Shown piece after piece: positions 20,683-31,968 of a stretch of 64,000 bases of DNA (positions are counted from its first letter, which is position 1; each line of letters starts with the position of its first letter). The stretch is from positions 1-64,000 of the forward strand of contig ML991798.1 of NCBI GenBank assembly GCA_010094025.1, given 5' to 3'. A program made the translations under genes and the position numbers. A model generated the notes under the pieces. That model was given only the letters and a program-made list of their open reading frames with translations, was not told the origin of the DNA and did no database searches. The stretch is from Viridothelium virens (lineage: Eukaryota > Ascomycota > Dothideomycetes > Trypetheliales > Trypetheliaceae).

Positions 20683-21630
20683 CTAGCCGTGTTCGTCTTC
20701 GGTCAAACCCGGGCAACCCTCCATTTCCTCGTTCGGATATTGGTATTTACACCAGAAGCAGTATCGATTCTTCTCCCGTAGATAAGCAATGACCTTATCT
20801 AACCTGTCGCCCACATACAGAGCGTTGAACTGGTCTAATTCCGGATCCTCTTCCTCTATCTCTTCTTCCACGGTGCCAAACGCTTGTGCATCATCTTCGT
20901 CTTCATCTTCATCTAGGTTGTTGGAGACCGAGAGGCGAGCCTGAGGAAGAGATTCTCTCATCATCCGCTGAGCATGGTTCTGGCGGTCTTGTTCAATCCC
21001 ACGTCTTACCAGCTCTCGCCAAACGACAGGGATGCTCGTGAGTGGCCTCAACTTCGATTCATCGTCGGATCCTGGCTTCTCTTCCTCCCGCACACTTTCC
21101 TCTGGCCCTTCAAGTTTCTCTGCAATCTTCATAGCGGCCCAGAGCTGGCCTTCCATCCTCTTCTCTTGCTGCTCGGCTCTCACTCTCTCTTGAAACTCCT
21201 CCTCATTGACTTTTCTTTTCTTCATATCTATCTTAAGTGCTTCGGCTTCCTCTCTAAACTTTCTCTTCGCCTCACTGATATGCCCGATACCACTCTTATC
21301 CTCCTTCATTGCTAGACTTATTGGTTCCATCCTTGCATTGGGATCTCCACCAGCACCTAGAGGCCCCGTTTTGTACCCCAGCTTGGCCATCATCTTCGCA
21401 CCTTTGTTATCGGGGTTGGAAGTCAGAATAGAGGAGGATAGGGCAGAGTCTCGAGTCTCACGAGCCTCACGTTCGAGTTCGGATTTGGTTTTTGGATGTG
21501 CGCGCTGTTCAGCTTCCCGTTGTTTTCGAGCACGGCGTTGGATAGAGGTTTCATTTCTTGGAACGGCATCATCGGGAATGAGCATAGTCATGTAGTCGTC
21601 CTCTTCATCTTGCGCTGCGGTTGGGGCCAT
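20683..21630 (-). CDS. G-patch and DUF4187 protein (GPATCH11/CCDC75-like)
   Basis: Intronless, 315 aa. After an acidic N-terminus comes the G-patch, residues about 74-115: NKGAKMMAKLGYKTGPLGAG...EPISLAMKEDKSGIGH. A long charged helical region follows (SEAKRKFREEAEALKIDMKK onward), then an acidic stretch (DEDEDEDD), and the C-terminal DUF4187 module FNALYVGDRLDKVIAYLREK with CFWCKYQYPNEEMEGCPG. G-patch domains typically bind DEAH RNA helicases; GPATCH11 proteins are nuclear and linked to RNA processing. Length and domain order match the fungal orthologues. The C-terminal Cys pair and the final GLTEDEHG are family features. Start at the first ATG (21630). Confidence 0.9.
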   Translation of the reverse strand: MAPTAAQDEEDDYMTMLIPDDAVPRNETSIQRRARKQREAEQRAHPKTKSELEREARETRDSALSSSILTSNPDNKGAKMMAKLGYKTGPLGAGGDPNARMEPISLAMKEDKSGIGHISEAKRKFREEAEALKIDMKKRKVNEEEFQERVRAEQQEKRMEGQLWAAMKIAEKLEGPEESVREEEKPGSDDESKLRPLTSIPVVWRELVRRGIEQDRQNHAQRMMRESLPQARLSVSNNLDEDEDEDDAQAFGTVEEEIEEEDPELDQFNALYVGDRLDKVIAYLREKNRYCFWCKYQYPNEEMEGCPGLTEDEHG

Positions 21631-22507
21631 TTTGCTGCAGTTGACTAGGAAGGTGACAGAGCATTACCAAAAGGATTATCCACCAAAGAGCCGAATAACA
21701 CCTTGAAGTAGGAATTTGAGACGATTCGAGAGTATCTGAGTATGTACACGGGATCAGAAAAGTGGACTTCTCAGGTTTGGAATGGTCAAGGTCGCATAAA
21801 GGACTTATTTCCTCCTGCAAGCACGGACAGCGTTCTGCCAGGGCGGTCAAAGGGCCTTGCTGATTTAGAGTACAGGTACTTTCGGGTTCCTGCAGATAAC
21901 ACTGGAGCAATACACCGAATAACTACCTAATTACCTCTCTTTCGCCTGGTCTGCAAGAAGGTGCGCATCTCACAGACATTTGAGTGAGGTAGAAGGATGA
22001 AGAGCCTTGCACTTTCCCGAGACCGAGACACTTGAGCGTTGAGAGGATGAATTCTCCAATCTTTCGATGCAAAACTTTCCTTCTCTCGTTATTTCCGCGG
22101 CCCACCAACACTTCCACGAGCAGTGATACCTGCAGAGCGGTGTGGAGATGCCTTCCCGTGCTAGCTTAGAACGTCCCGCGTGGGGCTTCTCATAGGCTCG
22201 GCCCTTGCGTCATGGATCGAAAGAAAGGTACTGGTGGGTACCGTACGTAGTATGATGCATGTTTTTTGCCTCACAGGGGTTGCAACGGTAGTTAATTGCC
22301 CCGCAATTGTATGTCAACCTTCCTATAACTTTACCAATCACATTGTGTACTTAAAGAGCACAGGTCCTTCCAAAAGCCTCTTTTTCTTTTCTTTCAGATC
22401 TCTCGCTCTCGTCTTGATCATACCACCCGGCCATATTCCCAGCTGCAGTTCTTCCATTGATTCTATTTCTTGTTGTCCCAGTACTCAATTCATAGAGCTT
22501 TGCGACA
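21631..22507. promoter_or_regulatory. Divergent intergenic region, 877 bp
   Basis: Separates the starts of the GPATCH11-like gene (-) and the aldo/keto reductase (+). From about 22370 onward the plus strand is pyrimidine-rich (CTCTTTTTCTTTTCTTTC), which is common just before start sites of strongly expressed fungal genes. No coding frame is convincing. Confidence 0.4.
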
Positions 22508-23654
22508 ATGGCTGTCGAATCCAAGTATGATCCCAAGGATATGGTATGTCTCAAACCGCCCGCGTCAGTCTCAAGTAAACTACGAGAGAGTGTAACGTTA
22601 CTCTACGAGTAAATCATGTTCGCTAATTCTAAGTCCCCAGATCTTTCGCCACTTGGGCCCTTCAGGTCTCAAAGTCTCCGTCTTCTCTCTCGGTGGATGG
22701 CTTACTTATGGCGGCACTCAGAAGGGTAATATCGTGAAAGAATGTCTGCAAGCTGCTTGGGATAATGGAATCAATTTTTTCGACACGGCTGAGGTCTATG
22801 CTTCGGGCCAATGCGAAATTGAGATGGGCCAAGCACTCAAGGAACTTGCTTGGCCAAGAGACGAATACGTCCTCGCAACCAAGATTTTCTTCGGTACCTC
22901 ACGTAAAGAACCCAATACCCGAGGCTTGTCCAAGAAACATGTTGTCGAGGGACTGAAATCTTCCCTAAAGCGATTACAACAACCATACGTCGACATTGTG
23001 CTTGCTCACCGTCCTGATTACGCAACTCCCATGAAGGAGATTGTTGAGGGTTTCACACAGGTGATACGCAATCAAAATCTTGCCTATTACTGGGGTACGT
23101 CGGAATGGTCAGCTCAACAAATCAGTGAAGCCAACCTTGTTGCGGAGAAATACAATCTCATTGCGCCAATCGCTGAACAGCCTCAATACAACATGTTTCA
23201 CCGGGAGCGCTTTGAAGTCGAATATGACCCATTATACAAGCAATATCAATACGGTACTACGATCTGGTCACCTCTTGCTTCTGGCCTCTTGACTGGAAAA
23301 TACAACGACGGTATTCCCGAAGGTTCTCGTTTCGCTAATCATGCATCATTTTTCAACTCCACCATTGAGGAATTGAAGACCGATGAAGGCAAATCCAAAA
23401 TCGAGAAAGTGCGCAAACTCTCTAGCATCGCCGAGCGACTCGGCGGAAACCCCTCGCAATTAGCTCTAGCATGGTGCGCTAAAAATGAGAACGTATCTAC
23501 TGTCATTTTGGGCGCCACAAAAGTGGAACAAATCCATGACAATTGCAAGGCGCTCAAGCTGTTGGAGAAGTTGACTCCGGAAGTGATGAAGGAGATTGAA
23601 GATGTCATTCAGACAACCCCGAAGGGTCGACCAACATTTGGTCGCGACAGGTAA
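22508..23654 (+). CDS. Kvbeta-like aldo/keto reductase
   Basis: Exons 22508-22543 (12 codons) and 22641-23654, 349 aa, joined by a 97-nt intron in phase 0. The protein starts [20 protein letters not shown] and has [10 protein letters not shown], typical of AKR6, the voltage-gated K+ channel beta-subunit type. The catalytic tetrad is visible: Asp and Tyr in [14 protein letters not shown], Lys in ATKIFFGTS and His in LAHRPD. The NADPH-binding end shows [13 protein letters not shown] and [16 protein letters not shown]. Fungal members are cytosolic NADPH-dependent reductases of small aldehydes or ketones; their physiological substrate is seldom known. Length and motifs look complete. Confidence 0.92.
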
Positions 23655-24447
23655 GTGAGTTCGCTGACTTGAGCTGTCCTTGAAATGAGTCGCGATGGAG
23701 AACTGGGTCGAGATAAGGTAGCAGAATGGTGGGACTTGCGATCGTGAGAGCAATACCTAATTTTTTGCGGTTGCGAAGACACGAGCGGAACTGACACTTC
23801 GTCAGATATAACAAACTGAAGACCAGGCCAAGATTGTAGCTTTGGATAGGACTGATCTACAAGATTAACATACGAGCCATGTGTCATGTAATGGAATCCA
23901 AAATTATGAACAAAACTCTCAATGGGCTCGCAATGCTAGAACCACGTGAATCTGTCAAGTCCGCTCGTTATAGGTTGCCACTTGTTGAATCCTTTGCTTA
24001 GCACAATAAGTCACTGCGCTCGACTTGATAAACACTGAACAGTGGTAATACATCATAATCAATCATCGCAAAATTCGTAGCCAACAATGCACAGTCCTCT
24101 CATTTGTGAATTACAGCACATCACTTAGTATTCTCCTTGAAAGCTAGAACTGAAAGATTATGCTCGGCTCTGTTTTGTCTAAGGTATCACTATGAAGGAA
24201 ATGCTGAGCTATCAAATCCTGTTGAACACACACTACCATTCACGAGCACGCACCATCTCGAAAGCATCCGCAGGTACTATAATATCGAGCATCTGACCGG
24301 CAAACCGCATGGTCCTTTTTCTTTCGGTTCATCACCCTCCGCTGTGCTCTCATTCCCAGGATTACCAGACGAGTGGGTTGTTTTCGCTGTCGTCTCACCT
24401 GATCCCGAAGCCTGTCCAGCAGCAGCGGCATCTTGACTGCCATCTAG
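23655..24447. other. Intergenic, 793 bp, convergent 3' ends
   Basis: Lies between the ends of the aldo/keto reductase (+) and the quinone reductase (-). Open frames here are short or are antisense to the neighbours. Nothing recognised. Confidence 0.4.
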
Positions 24448-25306
24448 TCAATCGAACTTGACCCGACTGAGATGGTTGTAGAAAGCCTTTCCCTGCTCCG
24501 TTGCGACACTCAACTCTTTCTCCGTAGGCTGACGGCTGCCATCTGCAGATGCAAAAGTGCCAGCACCCCAGGGACTGCCGCCTCGCACTTCAGAGAGGTC
24601 GGCCATGGCACCGAAAACCGTCTTGTAGCCAAGGGGCACGTATATAATGCCATGATGGGCAAGGGTGCTCAAAGAGTTGGCGACCGTAGCCTCCTGGCCA
24701 CCACCTTGTGTTGCTGTACTGACGAAGACGCCAGCATATTTGCCCCAATAGCCACCGGTCTGCCACTGAGCTGATGTGTGGTCCCAGAAGGCTTTCCATT
24801 GTGCGGGAAAGTTGCCGTAACGGGTAGGAATGCCGAAGAGAAAGCCATCTAGTAGACCGAATTAGACATCGCGATGAGAGATCATTAGGTCATGCTGAGT
24901 TTGAGTTTGGATTTGAATACAGACCCAGCGGAACAAGCGTACGTTGGTATCCTACCCAGGAGTGCGCATTGACTAGAGAGAACTTGAGTAGCTTACCGTA
25001 TTGCTCCAGGGTCTTAGGATCGGACAAAGTCTCAATGTTTGAGGGTTTGGGTGGGGCATGCATTTTGGTCAAGACTTCCTGCGGCAATGTCTCTGCAACC
25101 TGATAGAGGGTCGCAGAGCCACCAGCTTCTTCAATACCCTTCTTCTCGGCTTCGGCCATCTTTTGAATATGCCCGTACATAGAGTACTGTATTAATATGT
25201 CAGGTTAGAAACTTGCTAAATGCGATCGAATCCGCAACGATAAGGGTAGGGGACTGATCAATCAGCTGAGACTACGTACAAAGACAATAGCGATTTTAGG
25301 AGCCAT
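24448..25306 (-). CDS. WrbA-type NAD(P)H:quinone oxidoreductase, flavodoxin-like (Pst2/Ycp4 family)
   Basis: Exons on the minus strand are 25280-25306, 24997-25186 and 24448-24848 (205 aa). Exon 1 encodes just MAPKIAIVF, and the first splice gives the FMN phosphate loop IVFYSMYGHIQKM. The second splice recreates TLEQYDGFLFGIPTRYGNFP, the conserved flavin-binding loop, followed by FWDHTSAQWQTGGYWGKYAG and FVSTATQGGGQE. The family makes two-electron reductions of quinones to hydroquinones and protects against redox cycling; yeast members sit at eisosomes or in the cytosol. Length is exactly that of the family. The 148-nt second intron is long for this window. Confidence 0.92.
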
Positions 25307-26216
25307 GATGAATGCTGTTTCTTTTTCAAGTGATTGACCAGATCAGAAGTCTTTGCGGATCAGGATAGTCAATAATGTAGTTGTCTTAAGTGTGGAATGA
25401 ATAGGTGGGCACGAATTTTCTGCAGGAGTTCCAAGCAGATGTGGGCTCTCCCTGCTTATACATTCTCCGGTGCTCCAGACAGAGCTCCCCTGTACGTACA
25501 TGTGAAGCTCTCGCCATGGTTGCAGTGGTTCCGCCATTCAGTAGACTACATGTAGGGTCCACCAGAATGCACGATCGGGGGTTACACAGGGCTTGGATTG
25601 ACCAATGAGCCGTGCGGAACACTTCCGGTGCGATCAGAAACCCGGTCGTTGCATTTGACGAAGCTCACCCAATGCTTAGAAATGGCTCTGGTCAATGATT
25701 CAAGAACGCTCGCGTGTGAATCCAGATCGGTTCCTGCGCCAACCTTCAGGCACCACTCCGGATTGAAGCCTTTCAACCGAGACACCCTGTAACCGTTCCT
25801 GAGCATCCTCTTCATCTTCCCTCCACGTTAGATAGCTTACTAAACCGGTCAGCTGTTGTCGACGTTGGCCCTCAATTCGTCAAGGCTGTACTCCGTAGAC
25901 TGTCGTGAAACAAGATGTTTAGTTTTGAACATGCCCAAATAATCACGGTTCGAGCGCATCTAGAACATCAAGGCGACAGAGTATCATTTATTTACTAGAC
26001 TCGTTATTACTACAATACCACATATTCATTTTTTAAATCCACTCCGAGGATACCATGTACCCTCGGCATATTGTACTTTTAATTTGCTTGAAACTTGCTA
26101 AGATGCATGCTTGCTCCAAATGTCAATCTTCAAGCTAGAGAAGTTGCAGTCGTCTCTTCATAAACGGCATTACCCTACGTCATTTTTGCATTCCACGCAA
26201 GTCATTGCGAATAAAC
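25307..26216. other. Intergenic, 910 bp
   Basis: Lies between the start of the quinone reductase gene and the 3' end of the F-box gene, both on the minus strand. Short frames only. The left part should hold the quinone reductase promoter. Confidence 0.4.
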
Positions 26217-27765
26217 TCAAATGTCCATACTGACCCATCCGCTGTCCATAGCTACAAGATATTCCTGCTCTCCTACCACCTCCCATAACTCAATCTCCTC
26301 GTCTGTTAATTGCTTGCCATAGACACCTGAGCTCCCATATGGACCCTTGAAGCTGAAGTGTTGCTCACGAGGGAATAGGTTATTCGAACTGATCCTCGCG
26401 AGTGAGAAATCCCCATGCACCGTGCCTGAAAGGGGCGTGAAGATGCTGTGGGACATGAAGAATTCGATGCTCAGAGATTGCTGGTAATCCGATGCGCAAT
26501 GGCGATATGCTGTTCCTCGACTTAAGTCCCGTGCTGCGGAAAGAAGCTTCGAAAGTGAATTGACTTGGTCCCTTCGGTTCACGTTCCTTTTATGTTGTAG
26601 AGTACATAGGCTAAGAGCTCGAACCTGGAGCTCACCACTCCACTTGACGCGATGATTTGAAAATAGTTCGGCACAGACGGTGGGCATAGAAAGCGAAAGG
26701 TCACGCAGATTTGGACAGGAAGTGAGGAGCTCGCATAGGTGTATCGACGAGTCAGGTTCTAGCTCACCGGGATGGCAGTGGATGAAACCATCGCTTGAAC
26801 GTGGAGCGTGTTCGATGACACGAAGAGTATTGCGAGAGGACTGAATGAGAGCAATGAGACCTTTGATGGATATGGTAGACAGGCAGGAAATATGAATCTC
26901 CTCAAGGCCAGTTGCAGTCCGTGCAATAGCCTGAAGGTCGTCATCGCAGACTGGCATGAATGTGGTGTTGCCAAAAACCTTCAAACGCTTAAGTTGGCTA
27001 AAATCCACACGGTGGTGTCGCGGCGCCCGCTTATCGACTTGGTTCTCTGACCTCTTTTTCTGATCTTGTGGAATTTCCACTCCAAGGAGCTCCAGTGATT
27101 GCAGAGGATTTTTGTCATTCGCCCGTAGGAGTCTAGCCCAGTCATCGGCATTTCCACGACGTAGCATTGTCCAAGGAATGGCAACCGAGTGTAGATTGCT
27201 ACACTCATTAACGGTGTCGAAAATCCTTTGGTCAGTCTCTGCTACATAAAAGCCATTGAACCAGATGCGTCGGACATGACGAGCAATTTCCCGATGATCT
27301 GAGAATAGTCTGCAGGTCTTGTCCAGTGAGAGATATGGTGGCTGCCGGACATATGCCCCAGAGGGTCGGTCGATGAGCTCGTAAATATTGTACGCAGCTA
27401 TGGATTGTTGGTCAAGAAAGCTATCCCAAATCGGTAACCTACTTACATCTGTCTCGAGTAACTTCAGCCCATCTCTCACTCGTACGCCACTTGTTAAGAT
27501 GGATTTGCTCCAAAGCATGACTTAAAGCCCAATTCCGCCAGACAGAGCAGGTTTGTCGTATGTCTGTCACTGAATCCCACTTGATGATCTCATTTTGTAC
27601 AGGGCCACGTACGTATTTGTGGATTGGAATCTTGCCGTGCGGTAGCTCCGGTTCTGTTAAGCCAAAGGTCCATGTGACACCTTCTACCGCATTGAGCTTT
27701 GCTGCTTCGGCGAGAATATTACTTAGTATCTCATAAGGAAGGTCATTAATCATCAGGCCGGGCAT
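26217..27765 (-). CDS. F-box protein
   Basis: Exons on the minus strand are 27447-27765 and 26217-27397 (499 aa), with a 49-nt intron using donor GTAAGT and acceptor CATAG. The N-terminus MPGLMINDLPYEILSNILAE fits an F-box, continuing with VTDIRQTCSVWRNWALSHAL. The rest resembles the leucine-rich-like segments of fungal F-box proteins: repeated units such as SQLKRLKVFG, LEEIHISCLSTIS and CPNLRDLSLSM. F-box proteins recruit substrates to SCF ubiquitin ligases; the target here is unknown, and such genes evolve fast in fungi. Start chosen at ATG 27765, next to the F-box; the frame is open further upstream but that sequence does not look conserved. Confidence 0.8.
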
Positions 27766-28850
27766 GTCAATCAGCACCTGGAATGAAATTGCCAACAACT
27801 GTAGCAAGGTTGAGGAAGAAAATCTGAGGTGTATGGGGAAACTGAGGCGTGAAAAAGTTGAATGTGAAAGGTAGTCGTAAGTGAATAAATGAATGGGTGC
27901 ATTAGCCGCTACAACAAACAAGTTCGTAAAGGTTTGTAACAAAGAGCACCTTCCTCGGGGAGTCAGACTTATATGATCAGAATTTTATCAATGGCTTTTG
28001 GCCACTGCACTACAGCTCGTGCCTACAATGACGGCCCTCGTTGACCGTAGACATCAGATCACGCTCTAGGCCGGCATATCGGATAGACAATTCGTGGGCC
28101 AAGCTCGAACGGCCCCAACGGCATCGGTCATGCCATAGTTGGAGGGCGCATGTGGCGAGGAGTTTTCTGAGGGTAACAACATTCGATTTTGGTTAGACGC
28201 CAGGGAATCATTTAAATCTCGGGTGGAGGGCACTAGGATGCTCAAATCTAATTGTCCATGTCCGCTCCTCCGACTGCATAGGTACATTCGGACTACTGGA
28301 GACTTCTGGTTGGAAGTAATCTCATCGATGAAGTAAATTTGCCATCCGGAACGCCCCGTGGCCTATCAGATGGCATGTTGAGATCACAGATTGCCAATGA
28401 TGCCATGGCTGGCGAAAATTGTGTTCGGACATCGCTGCTGAAAAGGCGCATGTGGATTCGAACCTGGCGGATTGGAAGGAAGCAGGCCCGCAACGAAACG
28501 GTCAGCAGGTGAATTACGAGTGGAAGTTGTGGTGGGCTTTGCGTAATATTTATTACCCCCATAAAACTCAAAGTCCTTGATGCCAAGCAGAACTTGTCGT
28601 CATGCTGGTCAGGGAGGTAAAACGCGGGGAAAGCGTGAGGCTCGGCTCGCTAACCGACGGCATGGTAGCTTTTTGATCTGGCACAAGCTCGACGCGGTCA
28701 TTACAGAGATCGATACACCGTGCCACAATACTCTATTGTCCGCAAGACGTCCCTTTTCTAACGCCACTTCCACTATGTCACGTTACATGCCCCAAACGCC
28801 GTGCTCCTTTCGCCCGTGTCCGTATGTACAGGTCGGAAAAATATCAACTT
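27766..28850. other. Intergenic, about 1.1 kb
   Basis: No gene recognised. Short frames at 28066-28287 (-), 28139-28336 (+) and 28293-28586 (-) overlap one another on opposite strands and have no motif. The interval contains the F-box gene promoter and the 3' flank of the Dsc4-like gene. Confidence 0.4.
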
Positions 28851-29951
28851 TCACTCGTTCTCGTCTTGCCCCAAAGTTCTGCCTCCAATGCGCACGCGCA
28901 TGCGCATCCGAAACCCAAACCATCGATTTCCTGGTAGATTCGCTGAAAAGGTTGAGTGAGCAGGGTCAGCTTCACGATTCCGACTCATGCTAGCTGCATA
29001 TTGGCTCCGTACGGTATCCCATAAATGCAAATCGGCCACAATCATCTGTCCGGAATTGAAAGCATCAAAGATGTGGGCATCCGTAGGATGGGTACTACGA
29101 GTTGAAGTCAGGCGCTCATCTGCCTCGCCAACCTCCTCGCCAGCCTCCTCTACATTGGTACGTATCGCGGCTCCAGTAGCACTAAGTGATCGAAGCTCGA
29201 TGTCCTCCAACTCTTGTGGGGCGGATCGGAGAAGTCCTCGCTCTTCATGATCGTGGTCCTGTGTCAGAGACACAGACGAGCCCGAGTCCTGCTGAGCCGT
29301 TGTAGCGTTGGATACGGCAGTCGTAGCCAGAGCTCGCTTGAGACTTTGCCGCTCAATGAAAGCGCATAGCATAACCAACTGGAGGCTCAAGACCAGCGCG
29401 TCAAGTACGATCATATGGAACTTGGATGAAGGACCTCTTTGCCCAACAAAGTCAAGTAAGAGACCGCCATGAAGATATCCTCGCGTCGCTTCGCCAGCTT
29501 CTGGTCTTACGGCCCAAAGGTGCAACAAGGCACAAAACACGTTGGTTCCAAGAATCAAGCCAACAGGATAAGGTCGGTTCTGGGGCGGGTCAGGGAATAT
29601 GGCAGGTTTCGGGGTCAGGTAGAAGAATTGGACAATGGCGCGCAGCACCATACGAAGGAATGAGCAACTTCGATATGTTAGCGTTAGCAACTGAGCTTAA
29701 CGAGGCGGGTAATGGGCTGACTCCATGTAGTAAACAGTCGATAATTCTGCGTAAATCATGAGATCAAGTTTGCGCAAGATATCATCCAAGAACTCGGCCT
29801 TCTTTCTGTTGAACATGCGCTTGTTTCTTTCTCTATGCTTCCGTACTCGAGACACCGGAAGAACGTCATTGCTCTCCCTGACTGTGGTTCCATCTCCGTG
29901 GTTGGTAGGTGATTGATTAGCTGCGGAGGATGATGCGGATTCATCGTTCAT
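28851..29951 (-). CDS. Dsc4-like subunit of the Golgi Dsc E3 ligase complex (DUF1746)
   Basis: Exons on the minus strand are 29722-29951 and 28851-29667 (348 aa). The splice (54-nt intron with a weak GTCAGC donor) gives YYMDCSFLRMVLRAIVQFF, matching the DUF1746 core. Upstream is the conserved FNRKKAEFLDDILRKLDLMI. Three hydrophobic segments follow: the Dsc-specific FLRMVLRAIVQFFYLTPKP region, GLILGTNVFCALLHLWAV, and VLDALVLSLQLVMLCAFI. The C-terminal half is polar and disordered. In Schizosaccharomyces pombe, Dsc4 belongs to the Golgi/endosomal ubiquitin ligase that activates SREBP and degrades orphan membrane proteins. Assignment rests on the DUF1746 domain. The start lies 254 bp from the divergent RFC2 start. 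Confidence 0.8.
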
Positions 29952-30123
29952 GATCCGCCAGAGAGCCTCAACTACATCTGAAAGGTCTCATAATCGGGCG
30001 CTCGAAATAACATCAAAGGCGCTCATCTCATGGATAGTTGATGATTCGAGGTGTGAGTGACTTCTGAAAAAGAAAGTTCGGGCCTGAACGGCCGACTATG
30101 CCATTCTAGGCATTATGATGAAT

Positions 30124-30129
30124 ACGCGT
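30124..30129 (+). promoter_or_regulatory. MCB-like ACGCGT site upstream of RFC2
   Basis: ACGCGT lies 77-82 bp before the RFC2 start codon, followed by a GCGCGCGCG run. MCB elements are bound by MBF (Mbp1/Swi6) at G1/S genes in yeasts. A single hexamer occurs by chance every few kb, so on its own this is weak evidence. It is listed because ORC3 has a tandem copy. Confidence 0.35.
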
Positions 30130-30205
30130 GAAGCGCGCGCGTCAACCTCCAAAGCTACTTTACTTTTCTACGTTCACATCCAAAGACCTGATCCCAAAAC
30201 CAAAC

Positions 30206-31528
30206 ATGGCAAGCTTCTTTGACATCAAGGCTCGCAAAGCTGCAGCTGCAGAAGCCAATTCCTCGAAAACACCCGCAAAACCCCTGGTAGACAACCGCTT
30301 ACAACCATGGATAGAGAAATAGTATGGATTACTACCTTCAGTTACTATCTGGCTAATTCTTTGTTTGCCGTTCAGTCGTCCAAAATACCTCGCCGACGTC
30401 ACTGCTCAATCTCATACTACCCAAATTCTTGCTCGCACGCTCCAAACGACTAATCTTCCTCATCTTCTCTTCTATGGGCCTCCTGGTACTGGTAAAACGT
30501 CTACCATCCTCGCTCTTTGTCACCAGCTTTTCGGACCTCTCCTCTTCAAGTCGCGTGTCCTAGAGCTAAACGCTTCTGACGAGCGGGGTATTGGGATAGT
30601 ACGGAAGAAAGTCAAGGACTTTGCGAGACAGCAACTGAGCCAGGTCCCAACAGGAAGAGACTTAGAAATTGAGGGAAAGAAGATGGCATATCAGGATCGT
30701 TACCCATGCCCACCATACAAAGTGATAATCTTGGATGAGGCAGACTCAATGACACAAGACGCACAGAGCGCATTGAGAAGGACCATGGAGACATATTCAC
30801 GCCTCACACGTTTCTGTCTCGTTTGCAATTACGTCTCCCGCATCATCGATCCACTGGCTTCAAGGTGTTCTAAATTCCGTTTCAAATCCTTGGATAGCGC
30901 CAACGCCTCAAATCGTTTACAAGAAATTGCACAACACGAAGGCGTCCGGGTAGACTCTGACGCGATAGAAGCACTAATTAGGTGTAGTGAAGGTGACTTA
31001 AGACGCGCCATCACTTTTTTACAGAGCGCGGCGAGGCTGGTCGGAGCACTGGCGGGGACTGGACCGGTGGTACCGACGAAAGGGAAGAGGAAGAAGGAGA
31101 GGGAGGAGGAGGAGGAGGAGGAGAGGGAAGCAGAAGGGGGAGGGGACAAAATGGACATCGATGCAGACGAAAAATTGAGAGGTGATACTATCACTGCATC
31201 CTCGATTGAAGAGATTGCGGGGGTAATCCCTTCTCCTACAATTGAATCCCTCGTCTCCGCCATGCAGAGTCCAAAATCCCCAGGCACACGATTTCAGGCT
31301 GTGGAAAGAGTGGTTCGAGACATGGTTGCTGACGGCTGGTCTGCAAATCAAACTGTCGCACAGCTATACGAGAGAGTTGTGTTCGACGAGACCGTCTCAG
31401 ATCGGCAGAAATACAAGATCGTCAGCATTTTCTCTGAGGTTGACAAACGTTTGATTGATGGCGCAGATGAATGGATGGAGATGCTAGATTTATGTTTGAG
31501 GATATCGGGAATATTAACTGAGAGGTAA
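30206..31528 (+). CDS. RFC2: Replication factor C small subunit (yeast Rfc2/human RFC4 type) with an acidic insert
   Basis: Exons 30206-30321 and 30376-31528 (422 aa). The 54-nt intron splits the tyrosine codon of WIEKYRPKYL. Clamp-loader motifs are complete: Walker A FYGPPGTGKTSTILA, RFC box VLELNASDERGI, Walker B VIILDEADSMT, and sensor/arginine-finger segments LASRCSKFRF and SEGDLRRAITFLQSAA. LFGPLLFKSRVLELNASDER points to the Rfc2 rather than the Rfc3, Rfc4 or Rfc5 subtype. RFC loads PCNA onto primed DNA. After the AAA+ lid, about residues 240-285 form a highly charged insertion (KGKRKKEREEEEEEE and a DKMDIDADEK tail) before the collar domain. It makes the protein longer than yeast Rfc2 (353 aa). 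Confidence 0.92.
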
Positions 31529-31968
31529 CAGGAAAATACACCGGAGTGGGTGGCCTTGTGGTTTTGCATTGCAACTCCTCAACTTTACCTAGTTACCTAA
31601 ATCAAATGAACATCGAGGCAGTATATTCTTGAACCTACCGGGCCTTATAGTTGAATGGCAAAGTGAGAGACAGTACAGCACTCACATGCAAGGATTCATA
31701 GGCTAGTAATGGGCACATGGTTTCGACAACGGGTCATGTATACGCAAAATGGTATTTCACCATGAGACTGTCGCTGTCCTATCACATCTCTACCAGATGC
31801 TTCGATCAAACCGAACCCGCTATGCTCCATTGTCGCCACGCCATATTACATGCAAGAAGCAAGGAGCTTAAATCTCGCAATTAAACTCCATCCCATTCCT
31901 CTATCCATCAGGCTTCCGGCGATATCAGCGTTCGGGGCTTGACGAATTAGGAAGTAAAGGCATGTACT
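31529..31968. other. Intergenic, 440 bp, convergent 3' ends
   Basis: Lies between the RFC2 (+) and NPL4 (-) ends. No open frame of interest; presumably both terminators. Confidence 0.4.

Noticed and set aside
21206-21595. 129-codon plus-strand hydrophobic frame
   Set aside because: It is antisense to the charged region of the GPATCH11-like protein, where Lys/Glu codons read as Leu/Phe on the other strand.
28448-28470. GGATTCGAACC, resembling the T-arm of a minus-strand tRNA
   Set aside because: The bases beside the loop pair for only two positions, and no D-arm, anticodon arm or acceptor stem could be drawn around it.
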